Shown: positions 38,891 through 49,350, counted from the first letter of the stretch. The stretch: DNA of 64,000 nucleotides from Aurantiochytrium sp. KH105 (GCA_003116975.1 BGKB01000165.1:62001-126000); one strand, 5' to 3'. Translations and numbers: made by a program. Notes: generated by a model not told the origin, from the sequence alone.

Positions 38891-40147
38891 CATGTAGGTA
38901 GTCATGAATCGGATAAGAATATTGCGCGCACCATTAATATCGCGGTCGGCGACGTAGGAACAGTTCGCGTGTGGGCAGCGAAAGGTCTTGTCACGACCAA
39001 TGCCTGTATGGAGACGACCACATTGGCCGCATGTCTTGGTAGTGTAGGCCTCGCCCGTGATGAACACCTTGGTCCATGAGTTAAGTTCCGCGTGCTCGAG
39101 AAGGTGTTGCCTGAATGAGTAGTGACTCCACGTCAACAACTTTCGCGCCGTAGCGGATGTAATCTTCCGCGAGCCACGAAGGACCATTTGATTGGTGTCG
39201 AAGGTGGGGAGAATAACAACACGATAGTTGTTGCATAGCCAAGAGGCCAACTTCCTGTGCATCTCCTTGACGAGACGTCGAATGCGCACGAAAATCTTGC
39301 GCCATGCTCTATGGCGTCGACGACGTTGCTGCTTGTTGCTGGCGTTCTCAATCTTTGTTTGAAGACGATCCGCATGCCGACATAAGCGATAAATGCGCTG
39401 TATATCAGACTTGCCCCATTCCGTGACGAGACCATCCGCATCAAATGTCGTCATGAAGCACCTCACGCCCGGGTCCATGGCCACCGTCGAGTGAAAGCCG
39501 GTCTCAGGGGCCTGGTCATCGCCCTTGATCTCAACACTCATTGGGATGCACACATAGAAACAGCCGTGAAAGTCTCTGACAATACGAACCGTCGCTTCCA
39601 CCTCGGTCGGCAATATGCCCTCTGCCGCGCGTAAAGCTGGTCCAAATAGACCAGCATATTTCCCAGATTTGCGATTCCAGTCACGTGCACGCACTTCAAA
39701 GCTCTGCTGTCTGGCTTTCTTCGTCCTGAACTTGAACTTTGCTTTTTCGCTCACTTCCGTTTCGCCCTTCTTCTTCTTCGCGAAATGAGCTTGCCGTGCC
39801 TTATCCATGTCTCGCACGGCGGAGTCCCTCACCTCGTAGGGAACCTCTTGGAACCAATCATGCGCCTTCGCGTATTGGGATAGCTCGTGGCGCATCGTCG
39901 TCTTGCTCACTTCATGTTCGACATGCCTGAACTTCTCCACCAGTTTGTTGTAGGCGAATCTCATAGTTCCAAACCATCTGAGCAGCTTTTGTTCTTGCTC
40001 CTTTGTCGGATAAACGCGAATTTTGCGGGCCCTAATAGTCTTGGACTCGTCGATCTCGATCTCATCGTCGTCGAGAACAGACGCCTTCCGCTTGTTCTTG
40101 TTTGGTTCGTTCTCTCCCGACGGGACCTTGTCTTCCCGGGACATCAT
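38864..40147 (-). CDS. tnpB: TnpB/Fanzor-type RNA-guided DNA nuclease
   Basis: 427 aa from the tandem Met codons at 40147/40144; the frame stays open to 40786, mostly beneath tnpA. The N-terminal domain starts at RARKIRVYPTKEQEQKLLRW, typical of OrfB/TnpB. RuvC-I is D225 (VAMDPGVRCF). At RuvC-II the expected Glu position is P314 in VILPTFDTNQM, the Fanzor/viral IS607 pattern; E366 (FITGEAYTTK), about 50 residues on, is the candidate substitute. The zinc-ribbon cysteines are C373, C376, C391 and C396, and RuvC-III is D403 (DRDINGARNI). NKNKRKA (about 17-23) looks like a nuclear signal. By family knowledge it would cut DNA guided by an element-encoded RNA. A coiled-coil-like segment in the same frame lies upstream of the Met, so the true N-terminus is uncertain. 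Confidence 0.88.
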   Translation of the reverse strand: MMSREDKVPSGENEPNKNKRKASVLDDDEIEIDESKTIRARKIRVYPTKEQEQKLLRWFGTMRFAYNKLVEKFRHVEHEVSKTTMRHELSQYAKAHDWFQEVPYEVRDSAVRDMDKARQAHFAKKKKGETEVSEKAKFKFRTKKARQQSFEVRARDWNRKSGKYAGLFGPALRAAEGILPTEVEATVRIVRDFHGCFYVCIPMSVEIKGDDQAPETGFHSTVAMDPGVRCFMTTFDADGLVTEWGKSDIQRIYRLCRHADRLQTKIENASNKQQRRRRHRAWRKIFVRIRRLVKEMHRKLASWLCNNYRVVILPTFDTNQMVLRGSRKITSATARKLLTWSHYSFRQHLLEHAELNSWTKVFITGEAYTTKTCGQCGRLHTGIGRDKTFRCPHANCSYVADRDINGARNILIRFMTTYMGRYAASVF

Positions 40148-40247
40148 GGACCACTCATACTGCTGTCGATACGCGGCGATCGCCTGCAGCTCCCCTTGCG
40201 CCCGGGTTACCTTCTTCTCCAGCTTCTCTCGCGTAGCTTCTGCATCA

Positions 40248-40922
40248 TCAGAAGCGGCGAGTGCGTCCAGCTCTTCCAGCGTCTTCTTCACCTTCTCCTC
40301 TAGCTTCCTCTGCCTCTTCGCGGCGTCTCTTGCGATTCGCAGCTGCTCTACGTCCGTTATGACTTGCCACAAGGAGCGTCGTGATAGCGAGCAGGTCGTC
40401 GGCGTCGGCTGTGCACATGTCGCTGCACTGGCTGTGAACCACGACCCGAGCCCCAAATTTCGCAAAGATCTGCTCCAGGATGGGGTATCCAACACGCGCA
40501 AGCCTGTCCTTGTGCAAGACGACAACTTCCTTGAGACTTCGGTTGAAAGCGAGGTCCAAAAGGGCTTGCAGGCCTTTCCGACGGAAATTGGCGGCAGGTC
40601 CGGTATCCCAGATGACGCGGTGATCGGGGTATGCTCGACTGAGCTCAGCGACCTGTCGTTCGAGGTCGCCACGCTGCTTCGCGGAAGAGACCCGTGCGTA
40701 TATGACGCACTGTCCGTCTCCGGCGTCGGCACGCGGAAGCCCGACGAGCTCGAAGACATCAGAGACGCAATAGCATCGCTTTCCACCAGGGAGACGAATC
40801 AAGCGGATACGTTTGCTGTCGGCGCTTTTACGTAAAAAGTCTTGCGACACACCCAGACGTTCCACGAAGTATTTACCGGACCTGAAGACGGGTTCTGCCC
40901 GACCCCCACTCACGTCAGACAT
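40248..40922 (-). CDS. tnpA: IS607-type serine recombinase (transposase)
   Basis: A 224-aa protein. The N-terminus has a MerR-like helix-turn-helix (YFVERLGVSQDFLRKSADS, about 18-36). The catalytic domain starts at CVIYARVSSAKQRGDLERQV with nucleophile S79, followed by ANFRRKGLQALLDLA (about 109-123) and VVVLHKDRLARVGYPILE, all hallmark IS607 recombinase blocks. The end reads DDLLAITTLLVASHNGRRAA, as in the family, then a basic/acidic tail. IS607 recombinases excise and insert elements through a synaptic tetramer with little target preference. Length is typical (about 200-220 aa). The gene lies just upstream of tnpB, with about 100 bases between its stop and the tnpB Met. No break is visible. 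Confidence 0.92.
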   Translation of the reverse strand: MSDVSGGRAEPVFRSGKYFVERLGVSQDFLRKSADSKRIRLIRLPGGKRCYCVSDVFELVGLPRADAGDGQCVIYARVSSAKQRGDLERQVAELSRAYPDHRVIWDTGPAANFRRKGLQALLDLAFNRSLKEVVVLHKDRLARVGYPILEQIFAKFGARVVVHSQCSDMCTADADDLLAITTLLVASHNGRRAAANRKRRREEAEEARGEGEEDAGRAGRTRRF

Positions 40923-41098
40923 GCGTGGGTGAGGTCTCGTTTCGGTTTTGCTGCCCGACCTTTCGGGTTTGCTGGATCACCAAACAGCGTAGACGATCCG
41001 AGCTTCTGGAAGGAATACTCGAATCAATACAATCCGCGCTAATATTGTATATAGCTTTGTTCACCAATGATCGTTTGATTAGTATATTCGTTCCTACC

Positions 41099-41150
41099 CT
41101 AACGACCTAACGACCGTCGTTAGTGAATAGGTTTGCAAAGCTAACGTTAA
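41099..41150. repeat. CTAACGAC direct and inverted repeat cluster
   Basis: CTAACGAC occurs in tandem at 41099-41106 and 41107-41114. The inverted copy GTCGTTAG is at 41116-41123, CTAACG recurs at 41141-41146, and TTAACGTTAA-like palindromic sequence follows. It lies about 180-225 bases upstream of tnpA in AT-rich DNA. It may be a recombinase-binding site or part of the element's left end. Confidence 0.5.
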
Positions 41151-41886
41151 CAAAACTATTTTCTAACCTATCGGCATGGCAATGCCGACGACGGGGATAA
41201 AAACGATGCGAGAGCTAGAAGACACGACTCGGGAGGTGGGGTCGAACGGAATAGCAGCAGCGGCAGCACATGCCATGGATGATAAATTGTATCAGCTTTT
41301 TTTTATTTATTTAGTATAGTAGTCAGGTATCATCGAAGTACGAGGGGAGTACGTCGTCGTATTGTCAAAAGATTGTGCGTACGTACAGAGAGGCAAGGAA
41401 GGAAGGAAGGAAGGAACGAGGCAGCATGCCAAATGACGGTGTGGAACGAAGAGCATTTGCCGTCAGGGATTGTTGTCCAAATCCTCACCTTTGCGAAAAG
41501 GATGTTGTTCGTGGCGGCGACATGAGCGCGTTGCCACGAGGGGTTATATTATCCGGAGTGGGTGTTGAAGGCCACTATCATAGTCAAAACAGCGGGTTTA
41601 GCGGCGACCACCCGGAATGTCGGAAAAGACAAAGTCCTCTTGCTCGCTCCCACATTGTAGAGGGAAGCTTTATAAATTTGACAAGGAGAAGGAGGAAGAG
41701 GGGAAGCACTTGATAATGCGCATGAAGACAAAGTCAGTGAGTCTTCTCTCTCCTCTCCTCTCCTCTTGTCTCATCTCGTCATGCGTCAAAATGGACGTCC
41801 CCTTCAGTTGTCTTTGGTCTCTCACCTCCTGTTGAAGGCAATGCAGACATAAACACGCACACAGGGTTGATCAGGCGGAGAATACA
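41151..41886. other. Region between the transposon and the AP2 gene
   Basis: An AT-rich start is followed by (GGAA)n-like AAGGAAGG runs (about 41395-41415), then sequence belonging to the AP2 gene's 3' flank. An open frame at 41375-41713 shows no family signal and is not called. Confidence 0.5.
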
Positions 41887-42969
41887 TTACACGGCAACGG
41901 CAGTGAAGCCGCTCGGAGCTTCGTTGGGAAAGTTGAGGCAGGCACGCTTCTCGTGGTACTGGATGGCAGCTTTGTCATAAGCACGTGCAGCCGACAGCTC
42001 ATCCTTGAAGCGCCCGAGGTAAATGACCTTGGGTCCCACACGAATGCGCGACTGGAAACGACCGTCCTTGCTGCAGCGCGAGACGCCACGGTATTGGGAA
42101 GACTGCTCGCGACTGCGCTGGGATGCCTTTTTGGCGGCCTTGGAGGTCGGCGAGGGGGCCACGGACCTGGGCGAAGGGGTTGCCTTGCGCGTGGCCTTGT
42201 GCATGCGCTTCAACTTTTTGGTTTCGGGCGCGGTGAGGCTCGTTGAGGCCGGGCGCGAGAGGGACGCCGAGGCCTTACGGGACTTGGTCTTGGCAGGCAC
42301 CGTGGAGTTGCGGCGCGCCGAAGGGGCGGTGGCCGAGATGTTGGCGGAGGGAAGACCTTCGCTGAGATTGGCCGAGGGCAGTTGCGCAGCACGCGGAAGA
42401 AAGTTTGGCATCAACAGTTGCGAAGCGAAGAGCACGGAGCTCTTACGCCGACGCGAAGCGGGGCCCTGTGAGGCACCGCCGTTCGCGGTGTTGGACTCTG
42501 TTCCGAGGGCCAAATGTCCCCAATCCGTGTCGAGAGGGCCGGGAAAGTCTGCGTTCAACTCCAAGCCGGCAAGCCAGTTGTTGGCGGGGTCCTCATATCC
42601 CGTGACCTGGAGAGAGGCTGCGCTGGGGTTGAAGATTTGACCAAAGGACATGGGCGAGAAACCGGCAGCGGTGGGAGCAAAGTGATGCTGGTTGTTGAAG
42701 TTGATGTGGGTGGTGATTGCGTTCGTCGTGCTGATTGGGGCAAAACCTGCAGCAGCGTTAAAGAAGGCCTCCTGGGTCGGGGTGTGATGGGCCGGGTCCA
42801 CGTCGACGATGGGGTTGGCGTCTCCGAGTTCTTCGTTCGTGACATTCCAGAAGGCGGGGCCGTTGTCCACGCCGGCTTCGATAAAGCCCATGTCCATGCT
42901 TTCGGGCGTGGGCGGGTGTTCCGTGGCCATGGAGGCCTTGCTCGAGAACTCAAAGGTGTCCTTCGTCAT
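41887..42969 (-). CDS. AP2/ERF-domain DNA-binding protein
   Basis: Predicted 360 aa from the ATG at 42969 (MTKDTFEFSSKASM); 84 upstream codons are open but come from a (CGCA)n repeat and Arg-rich sequence. The N-terminal 200 residues are rich in Asn, Ala, Pro and Phe, with several FxP-type motifs, and look like an activation region. A Lys/Ser/Pro basic stretch (about 240-290) is a likely nuclear signal. The C-terminal 55 residues carry a single AP2 domain: QYRGVSRCSKDGRFQSRIRV, then KVIYLGRFKDELSAARAYDK and CLNFPNE. AP2 proteins of stramenopiles and apicomplexans bind DNA through this three-strand sheet. It is probably a transcription factor. Confidence 0.88.
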   Translation of the reverse strand: MTKDTFEFSSKASMATEHPPTPESMDMGFIEAGVDNGPAFWNVTNEELGDANPIVDVDPAHHTPTQEAFFNAAAGFAPISTTNAITTHINFNNQHHFAPTAAGFSPMSFGQIFNPSAASLQVTGYEDPANNWLAGLELNADFPGPLDTDWGHLALGTESNTANGGASQGPASRRRKSSVLFASQLLMPNFLPRAAQLPSANLSEGLPSANISATAPSARRNSTVPAKTKSRKASASLSRPASTSLTAPETKKLKRMHKATRKATPSPRSVAPSPTSKAAKKASQRSREQSSQYRGVSRCSKDGRFQSRIRVGPKVIYLGRFKDELSAARAYDKAAIQYHEKRACLNFPNEAPSGFTAVAV

Positions 42970-43713
42970 GGTGCTCGACGAGAAGGAATAGGCTTCTGCG
43001 TGGCTCTCCAGCAGATTATCCTTGTCGAGGCTTAAGCGCTCGGCGCTTTCACTCAAGCAAGCACGCACGCACGCACGCACGTCCGCACGCACGTACACGA
43101 ATAGACGTGAGCGGCTGAATGAAACTCGCTGCCTTGAAGGTCGGCCGCGGCGAGGTGTATACGAGGTCTGCCCGGCGCTGTCCGCACGTGCCGCCCTCTG
43201 CCCCCTGGCTCCCCTCTGCAAATCCTTCCCGCAGGCCTCTGCCCCTCGATCTTTCCAGTGGCGCCCGTCCCCGCTGCGGGTCCGAGCCGTCAGGACCCCA
43301 AGTCCCTACCCTCCACTTCCCTCTGCGCGATCCCCAGAGGCACGCATTTCTAGTGGCGCAAAGAGGACAGCCATCTGCACGCGCTCCGCCTTTATTCTGT
43401 CTCATCGGGACGGTCAACGCTCGTCCCTGCTGCCTCGTCGGCGTTGCGCGGCGGAGGAGGTGATTTTTCATATTTTCATTCCTCCCTCACTTTTCCTTGG
43501 ATTTTTTTCTTTTCTTTTCTTCAATTTCTTTTTCTTTTCTTTTCTTACTTTTCTTTCTTTTTTTTCTTTTTTTTCTGGCTCGGATCGGCGGCACGCGCGT
43601 GCAGCTGCAGGACGCAGTGCGCCGCTCTGCCCGGCCATGGCGGCCACGCACGCCCCGTCTGCGCCGTCGCTCGTGCCTGGCTTCACATCAGCCGCAAGCC
43701 ACATGCCACTGCC

Positions 43714-43750
43714 AAGCCAAGCCAAGCCAAGCCAAGCCAAGCCAAGCCCA
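43714..43750. repeat. (AAGCC)n pentamer array
   Basis: About seven near-perfect AAGCC units. Related pentamers recur at 44279-44300 (TTGCC/TTGTC), 45834-45863 (AAGGC) and 51975-52010 (GGCTT/TGCTT). Confidence 0.75.
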
Positions 43751-45833
43751 AGCCAGCCAAGTTGGTGTCCTCGTTCTCGCGCCCGTGTTCCACGCGCGCG
43801 CCTCCGCGGTCGTTCTTCCCTTGTCTCCGGGCGGAGGTGGAGGGAGGAAGAAGGGCGCTTGAGGAAGGCGCGAAGACAGGAAGGACGCCGGCCCACCAAC
43901 CAGGAAGGAGGATTGAGGAAGGAGGCAGGGCAGGAAGAAAGGAAGGAAGGAAAGAATGCGGCCGGACGCCGGCCAGCCAGAGCTCATCATCATCATCGGC
44001 CAGGGTCCTCATCATTAGGCGGAACAGCTTGGACGCTCGCTTGGTTGCTTGGTTGCTTGCTTGGTCGAAGAAAAGAAACTTAAAGAACGCGAGGCAGCCG
44101 AGCTTACGCATTTTCCTCTTTTACCAGAGCTCGCTCCCCACGGCGGAGGGTTGGTTGGTTGTCAATCTTTTTGGCTTCTGGAGCAGGAGGAGGAGGGACC
44201 GGCAACCGCGGCCCGTGCGGCGGCACTGAGCACGCATTCATTTCAATCGCCATGAATTTATTTCCATTGCTTGGTTCTTTGCCTTGCCTTGCCTTGTCTT
44301 GCATCGCTTGGCACGACAAGCTTCAAGTCGCTGGCGGTGGTCGATCGTTTTTTCGATTGGACGAGTGACCGACCGAGCCGGACGAAGGGGAAGCTCGCCC
44401 CTCTGGAGGCGATCTGACGAAGACTGGTCAACCTCAGGTGAAGGCGAGGAAGGCCGCGGGCATCGCGGGCGAAGAGGATCGATCGTGCAATGCGAGAGAC
44501 GGTGAAATGGACCTGCTCGAGAGGAAGTAGTGCATGGAGCAGCAGCCACCAGTGCAGCTAGCTGGCCGGCTGGCTGGGCTCGGCCGGGGTGGCGTGGCAT
44601 GCCGCGTCGAAGCGTCGCAGCCTGGTCGGAGGACGAAAGTGAATCAGCCTCGAGCTTGAGCTTTGAGACCGTCCGCGGCGCGCGGCGCGCAGCGTTCGGG
44701 CCGGTCTTGGTCGTGTCCTTTTTCTCCAAATTCTTCAGCCAGATTCTTCGACAAAAGCCTGGCGAAGAATCTGAGGATGGACCTGCACTTGGATTTGGAA
44801 AAGGTCGAAGAAGAAGAGCTCGATCTTCATGGCTTCTGGCTTCTTTCTTTCTGGCTGCACCATCCTGATCACATCAAATACCAACCAACCATGCCAACAG
44901 CAACTTGAAGCAAGTCTTGCAGCCAAACGCCTTGGAGGCCGTCGTTGTCGCCGCCTTCCCCGCCACGCCACGCTCCAACGCAGGGTAGGTATGGTCGTTC
45001 GTACCTGCGGCGGGAGCGCAAGGATGCGAAGCTAGCCTCTGCTGCTACGCGTCGAGAGTCCTCGGCACGCCACCGGTCTCATTTCTTCACCATCCCGGCC
45101 ACAAGAACGTACGTCAGGACAGTACCCAGCTGGCAGGCAGGCACCCAGCTGCCGCTGCAGCTGCAGCCAGGGTAGGCAGGCCGCGCCGCCGCTGCTGGCC
45201 TCTCTATCCCCGGCCTCGCCACGCCGCCCGGCCTCGCCACGCGCTGCGCCCGTGCTCTGCACGCGCTGGTCCTGGCTTGGCTCTCCTCCGCGTCCCTCTC
45301 TCTCTAAATCTTTCTCCCCTCTCTCTCTCTCTCTCTCTCTCTATCTACAGCTACCGGCAATGTGACCCGCGCGTGCCGCAGAGAGAGCGCCGCCGCGCCG
45401 GAGACCGTGACCCGAGGTGCTGCGCGGCCGCGGTAGACGGGCAGGCAGCCGGCAGGCAGGCAGACGGGGGCGCGCAGGCCCGCGGGAGCAGCTTGTGCGG
45501 GACCGGCGGCGCGGGCCGGCTGGCTGGCTTGGCGGCGGCTGGGGACGATGGAGTTGAGCAGCAGCGCGAGCATCTTTCCTTGCGCCGCAGCGGCCGCGAG
45601 CGAGCCCTCCCAGCCACAGCGGGCGGGAGGCGCACGCGAGCCTGCAGGCAGCCGAGCCTTGGGGGCTCGCGTTGGGCTGGGTTGCTCGCGCGCGTACGGT
45701 CGAGTGGCCGGGAGTGGAGTCGGGGATCGGAGCCGTCGCCTCCGCGTGAGTTAGCCTACTAGGCCGGGCTAGCTTCTTTCATAATCACAAAAAAATGGGA
45801 AACTCATCACTGTCAACCAGCTCGGGGTGCCCG

Positions 45834-45863
45834 CAAGGCAAGGCAAGGCAAGGCAAGGCAAGG
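45834..45863. repeat. (GCAAG)n pentamer array
   Basis: About six AAGGC/GCAAG units in the gene-poor region. They share a motif family with the other pentamer arrays of the window. Confidence 0.75.
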
Positions 45864-47286
45864 CTGCCTGCCACGCGGTCGGCCGGACGAACGGCCGTGC
45901 GCTACGAGAGCGATGCGACCGTCGAGGAGAGCAGCTCAGCCGAGCCGAGCCGAGCCAAACCGAGCCGGGGCGGCGCGGAACGAAAGCGGAGTGTGTCGAA
46001 GTGGCCTTGACTGTGACCATGGTTCTCGACACCTCGGGCCTCGCCTCAATGCAAGCCGACAGCCACCAGCCAAATATGAAATAAATCGATCAAAGTCACT
46101 CGCCAAATCAACAAATCCATGCGTCCGTTTCTCCATCCATGGCATGTATATTCGGGATTCGCCACGAAGCGGCCGTGGTTGTGGCGCCTGAGCTCCCACC
46201 TCCTCGCAGAGAATGCGAGAGAGAGAGGAGCAACAAGGCAGGCGGTGGCGGAGCGAGGCCAAAGGCGGGCTCCTCCCGCGTCGTTCATTCTTTTTCCTTC
46301 TTCCTTGCTTCTTCCTTCTTCCTTTTTTCTTTTTCTTTTTCCTTTTTCTTTTCTTTATCCTTATCTTTTCTTTCTTTTTATCATTCGTTCGTGCGTTCGT
46401 TCGTTCGTTCGTGTATTGACGGTCCGCGGCTTTTCCTGCCGCCCAAACTAGACGCGCGCTCGCTCACAGGCCGAAGCGGGCTGCCAGTAGCTCTCGACCT
46501 AGCTCGCTGGCCGGCTGGGACGTATCGCAGCAGAGGAGGCAGGCGGCTGGCGGCTGGCTGGCGCACTGTCAAAAGCGACGAGGCGGATAGAATTTGAGAA
46601 TTTGGAACGCAATGCAATACAATACCAGACGATTGGGAATCACCAGGTTCGAGAGCAACCAACTGGCTGTTGCCCGAGCCGATTTCTTTCTCCAACCTAC
46701 CAATCCACTAACCAACCAACCATGGAATTGGTGGACGATTCTTTGGAGTGATTTTTGCTTGTGCATTGCCATTTGTCCCCACAAGATAGATGTCCGGCTG
46801 GCTGGGTATTTCGAAAATTCAAGCGAGGCTAATGGGACAGTGATGCCTGCGCCTAACCAAGAGGCGAAGCGGAGGAAGCCCGCGGCCGCGCAGACACCGC
46901 ACGCGCTCCTTCCTGCCAAGCCGGAGACCAGATGCCAGATGCGGTGCAGATCGACGCCGATGGCGCAAGATTCCTCGTCCTTCGCGGTGCAGCACCGTGA
47001 CGGCCCCGCGCCGCGGAGTCAGGGCGCTGGCCAGCTGACCGGCCGACCGGCCTGCCTGCAGCTAGCTGGCTGGTTGCAAGCCAGCTCTTTCTCATGGCCT
47101 AACCACCGACCAGCACGGCCTCGGCCCGACGAGACACTTCATTCTGCGCTACACCGCGCGATGCACCGCGCTCAGCCCCACGATGCACAGCACTCGATTC
47201 TGCGATGCACCGCGCGTTGCGGCAGACAGGGACGCCAGCCCGCTAGCCCGCCAGCCAGGCGAGGCAACGGAGCCCCATCTGGCCCT

Positions 47287-47339
47287 TCAAGTTCAACAAC
47301 AAATTGCGGCCAAGCATCAAGTTCAACAACAAATTGCGG
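47287..47339. repeat. 23-bp direct repeat
   Basis: Two identical 23-base copies (start TCAAGTTCAACAACAAATTG) lie 30 bases apart at 47287-47309 and 47317-47339, with a 7-base spacer between them. Confidence 0.8.
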
Positions 47340-48344
47340 AGCAGTGACTGCGGCCGCAGCGCGTGCAGGAGCGCTGTGCACGCGCTGCCCTTTCTTTCTT
47401 TTTCTTTCTTTTCTTGTATGGTCACATCACTGGTAGTAAATCGTTAGTTAGGCATCACCGCAAAGATAAACTGTGGGGATTTGCGGTGCACGTGCTGGCA
47501 GACGGCCCCAATGGCCTCCGGCAACTATGCAGAAGAAGGAGGAGTCAAGGCTATTTGACGCCACGGTGATTCGATTGGCGGGTAGATTATTTTATAATGT
47601 GATTGTGATTCGATGAGCAATTCCATTCGATTCATATCAGTCCGGTTCGGTTCGCTGGTAGCAGGGCCAGCCTGGCCGAGCCTGAGCCTGAGCTGAGCCA
47701 TGGCCACTACAGCAGTGGCAGCAGCTGTAGAAGCAGCAGTAGAGTTTCCTTTTCAATTCTTCTCTCCTTTGATCCGTCGCTCCTCCCCTTGCCTGCAGCC
47801 AACCATTCAACCAACCAATCATCGACCGAAGGAAAGCTCAAGTCGCCACGCTGCTCCCTCCGGTCCGCCGCCCTGGCCAGCCGGCGGCGGCTGGCCGACG
47901 CGTCGGTCGTTTCTGCGTTCCTACGTGCGTTCGCTGCTGCAACCGTGCGGCGCGTGCGCGCGGTGCGGCAGCGAGGATCTTGTGATCGGCAGCGGTGGTG
48001 TGGAAGGCAGCTGCAGCACAGACAGCAGCAGCAGGGCAGAGGCCCCACCCACGTCTACACCGCCAATGATAGGGAAAAAGGGACGAGAACCGCGAGGCCA
48101 CACTTCTCTGGCAGCGCGTGCCGCACCGTCATCGCCTACGCGTCGCGCCCGGGATGGTTCGATGCGGCACGGATCTAGTGATCCTCTCTGCCGATCGCTG
48201 TCGGCACCGCCCGGGCAAGAGGTCGCGAGTCCGATACTCGCGGCCGCTTGTGGTCGCGAGGCGAGGCGAGGCAAGAATTTCGAAAAACTCCTCTGGACGA
48301 TAAGCCAAGAATAAATATAAAAGGGTCGCGCTGCGCAAAAAGCA

Positions 48345-48371
48345 CTGCTGCTGCTGCTGCTGCTGCTGCTG
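48345..48371. repeat. (CTG)9 microsatellite
   Basis: Nine uninterrupted CTG triplets, followed by GCTTGCTTGC. No coding context. Confidence 0.85.
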
Positions 48372-49347
48372 CTTGCTTGCTGTTGCGTCGGGCTGGCGCT
48401 CGGGCTGGCGCTCGGTCGGTCGCTCGGCTGGTCGGCAGCTAACCGCGGATTCGGGTGTCGGTCAAGCGTAGCGTTCCACTCGCCCCTCGCGCGGCCCATC
48501 TGGCGGGCAAGCGACGAGCCAACAGACCTGGCAGATCGATCGATGATCGATCGATCAATGGTCGCCAGACTCTGCATTTTACAGAAAGAAACAAGGCAAG
48601 AAAGAAGGAAAGAAAAAAAGAAAAGAAAAGATCTCCGCACTGCAGCCAGGAGCTCGCAGATGATGGTGTGGATGATGAGCTCTCGAGATCGGCAAGTCCG
48701 TTCGACCTGCATCAGGCTGGCTGGCTGACCGGCTGACCAGCTGGCTGGCCGACCGCGATGCCTAACCCACCCACCCACCCTCGCCAAGCACGACGAGGCG
48801 AGACGCGGCGCGGCGGCCCAGCCCGCCAGCCACACAAATTTCGGCCTCCTCCCGCCCCGCCGCCCCACCGTGACGCCGCCTCTGCTTCGCTCTGCAGTGC
48901 AGTGCGAGCCTGCCTCCAACTTGAAGCCCGCCCTCTGCAGTGCAGCTAGCAATAATTACGCTGCTGCCAGCCAGACGGTCTCGCGGTCCGTCTGCAACCG
49001 TCTTGCGGCGCGGGCGGAGCGGAGCGGCGAGTTGCTAGATCATGGCTTGCAGCGAAGGGCGGCTGGCTGGCAGGCTGGCAGGCAGGCTGGCTGGAAGGGA
49101 TCGCAATTGTCATCGCCATTGCCGTCGCGTTGCCGTCGCATTGATGTGAATTGATGGATCGATTCATCGATCGTCCGACTCCCGCAAGCCACCTCCTCCT
49201 CCTCCTCCTCCTCGTCGGCAGTGGCGCTGGCGGCGGTGCATTTGCGTTGCGCCGCCTAACTTGGGTAGCTCTTTCACCCACCACATTTTGACAGTGGGCG
49301 ATTGCGATGATGATGAGCGATGGCGATGGCGATTCTCGCGTAGCCTC

Positions 49348-49350
<3 letters not shown>

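Larger units (their letters stand above)
38690..41150 (-). mobile_element. IS607-family transposon with tnpA and Fanzor-type tnpB
   Basis: A serine recombinase gene and a TnpB-family nuclease gene lie in tandem on the minus strand, the order of two-gene IS607 elements. Ends are approximate: IS607 elements have no terminal inverted repeats and make no target duplication, so I placed them where composition turns AT-rich and short repeats cluster (about 38686-38712 and 41099-41150). Both frames appear uninterrupted. IS607 elements are prokaryotic in origin and are known in some protists, fungi and giant viruses, so horizontal arrival is likely. The flanks are ordinary host genes (CLEC16A and an AP2 protein). 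It lies between genes and breaks neither. Confidence 0.85.

Noticed and set aside
40148-40786. tnpB reading frame extended to 640 aa
   Set aside because: Most of the extension lies under tnpA, whose own frame matches IS607 recombinases. The upstream residues of the tnpB frame are Ser/Thr-rich and not TnpB-like except for the last 60, which I report as a finding.
46594-47436. 280-aa plus-strand frame in the gene-poor block
   Set aside because: Composition changes abruptly, it includes a 23-bp direct repeat and simple repeats, and it has no family resemblance.
48170-48260. tRNA-like T-arm (GCGAG TCCGATA CTCGC)
   Set aside because: The loop lacks the TTC start, no matching acceptor strand lies upstream, and no D arm or anticodon stem could be drawn.
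47921-48952. 343-aa minus-strand frame in the gene-poor block
   Set aside because: It translates GGCT, GATC and CTG repeats; Arg/Ser/Ala-rich without a domain.
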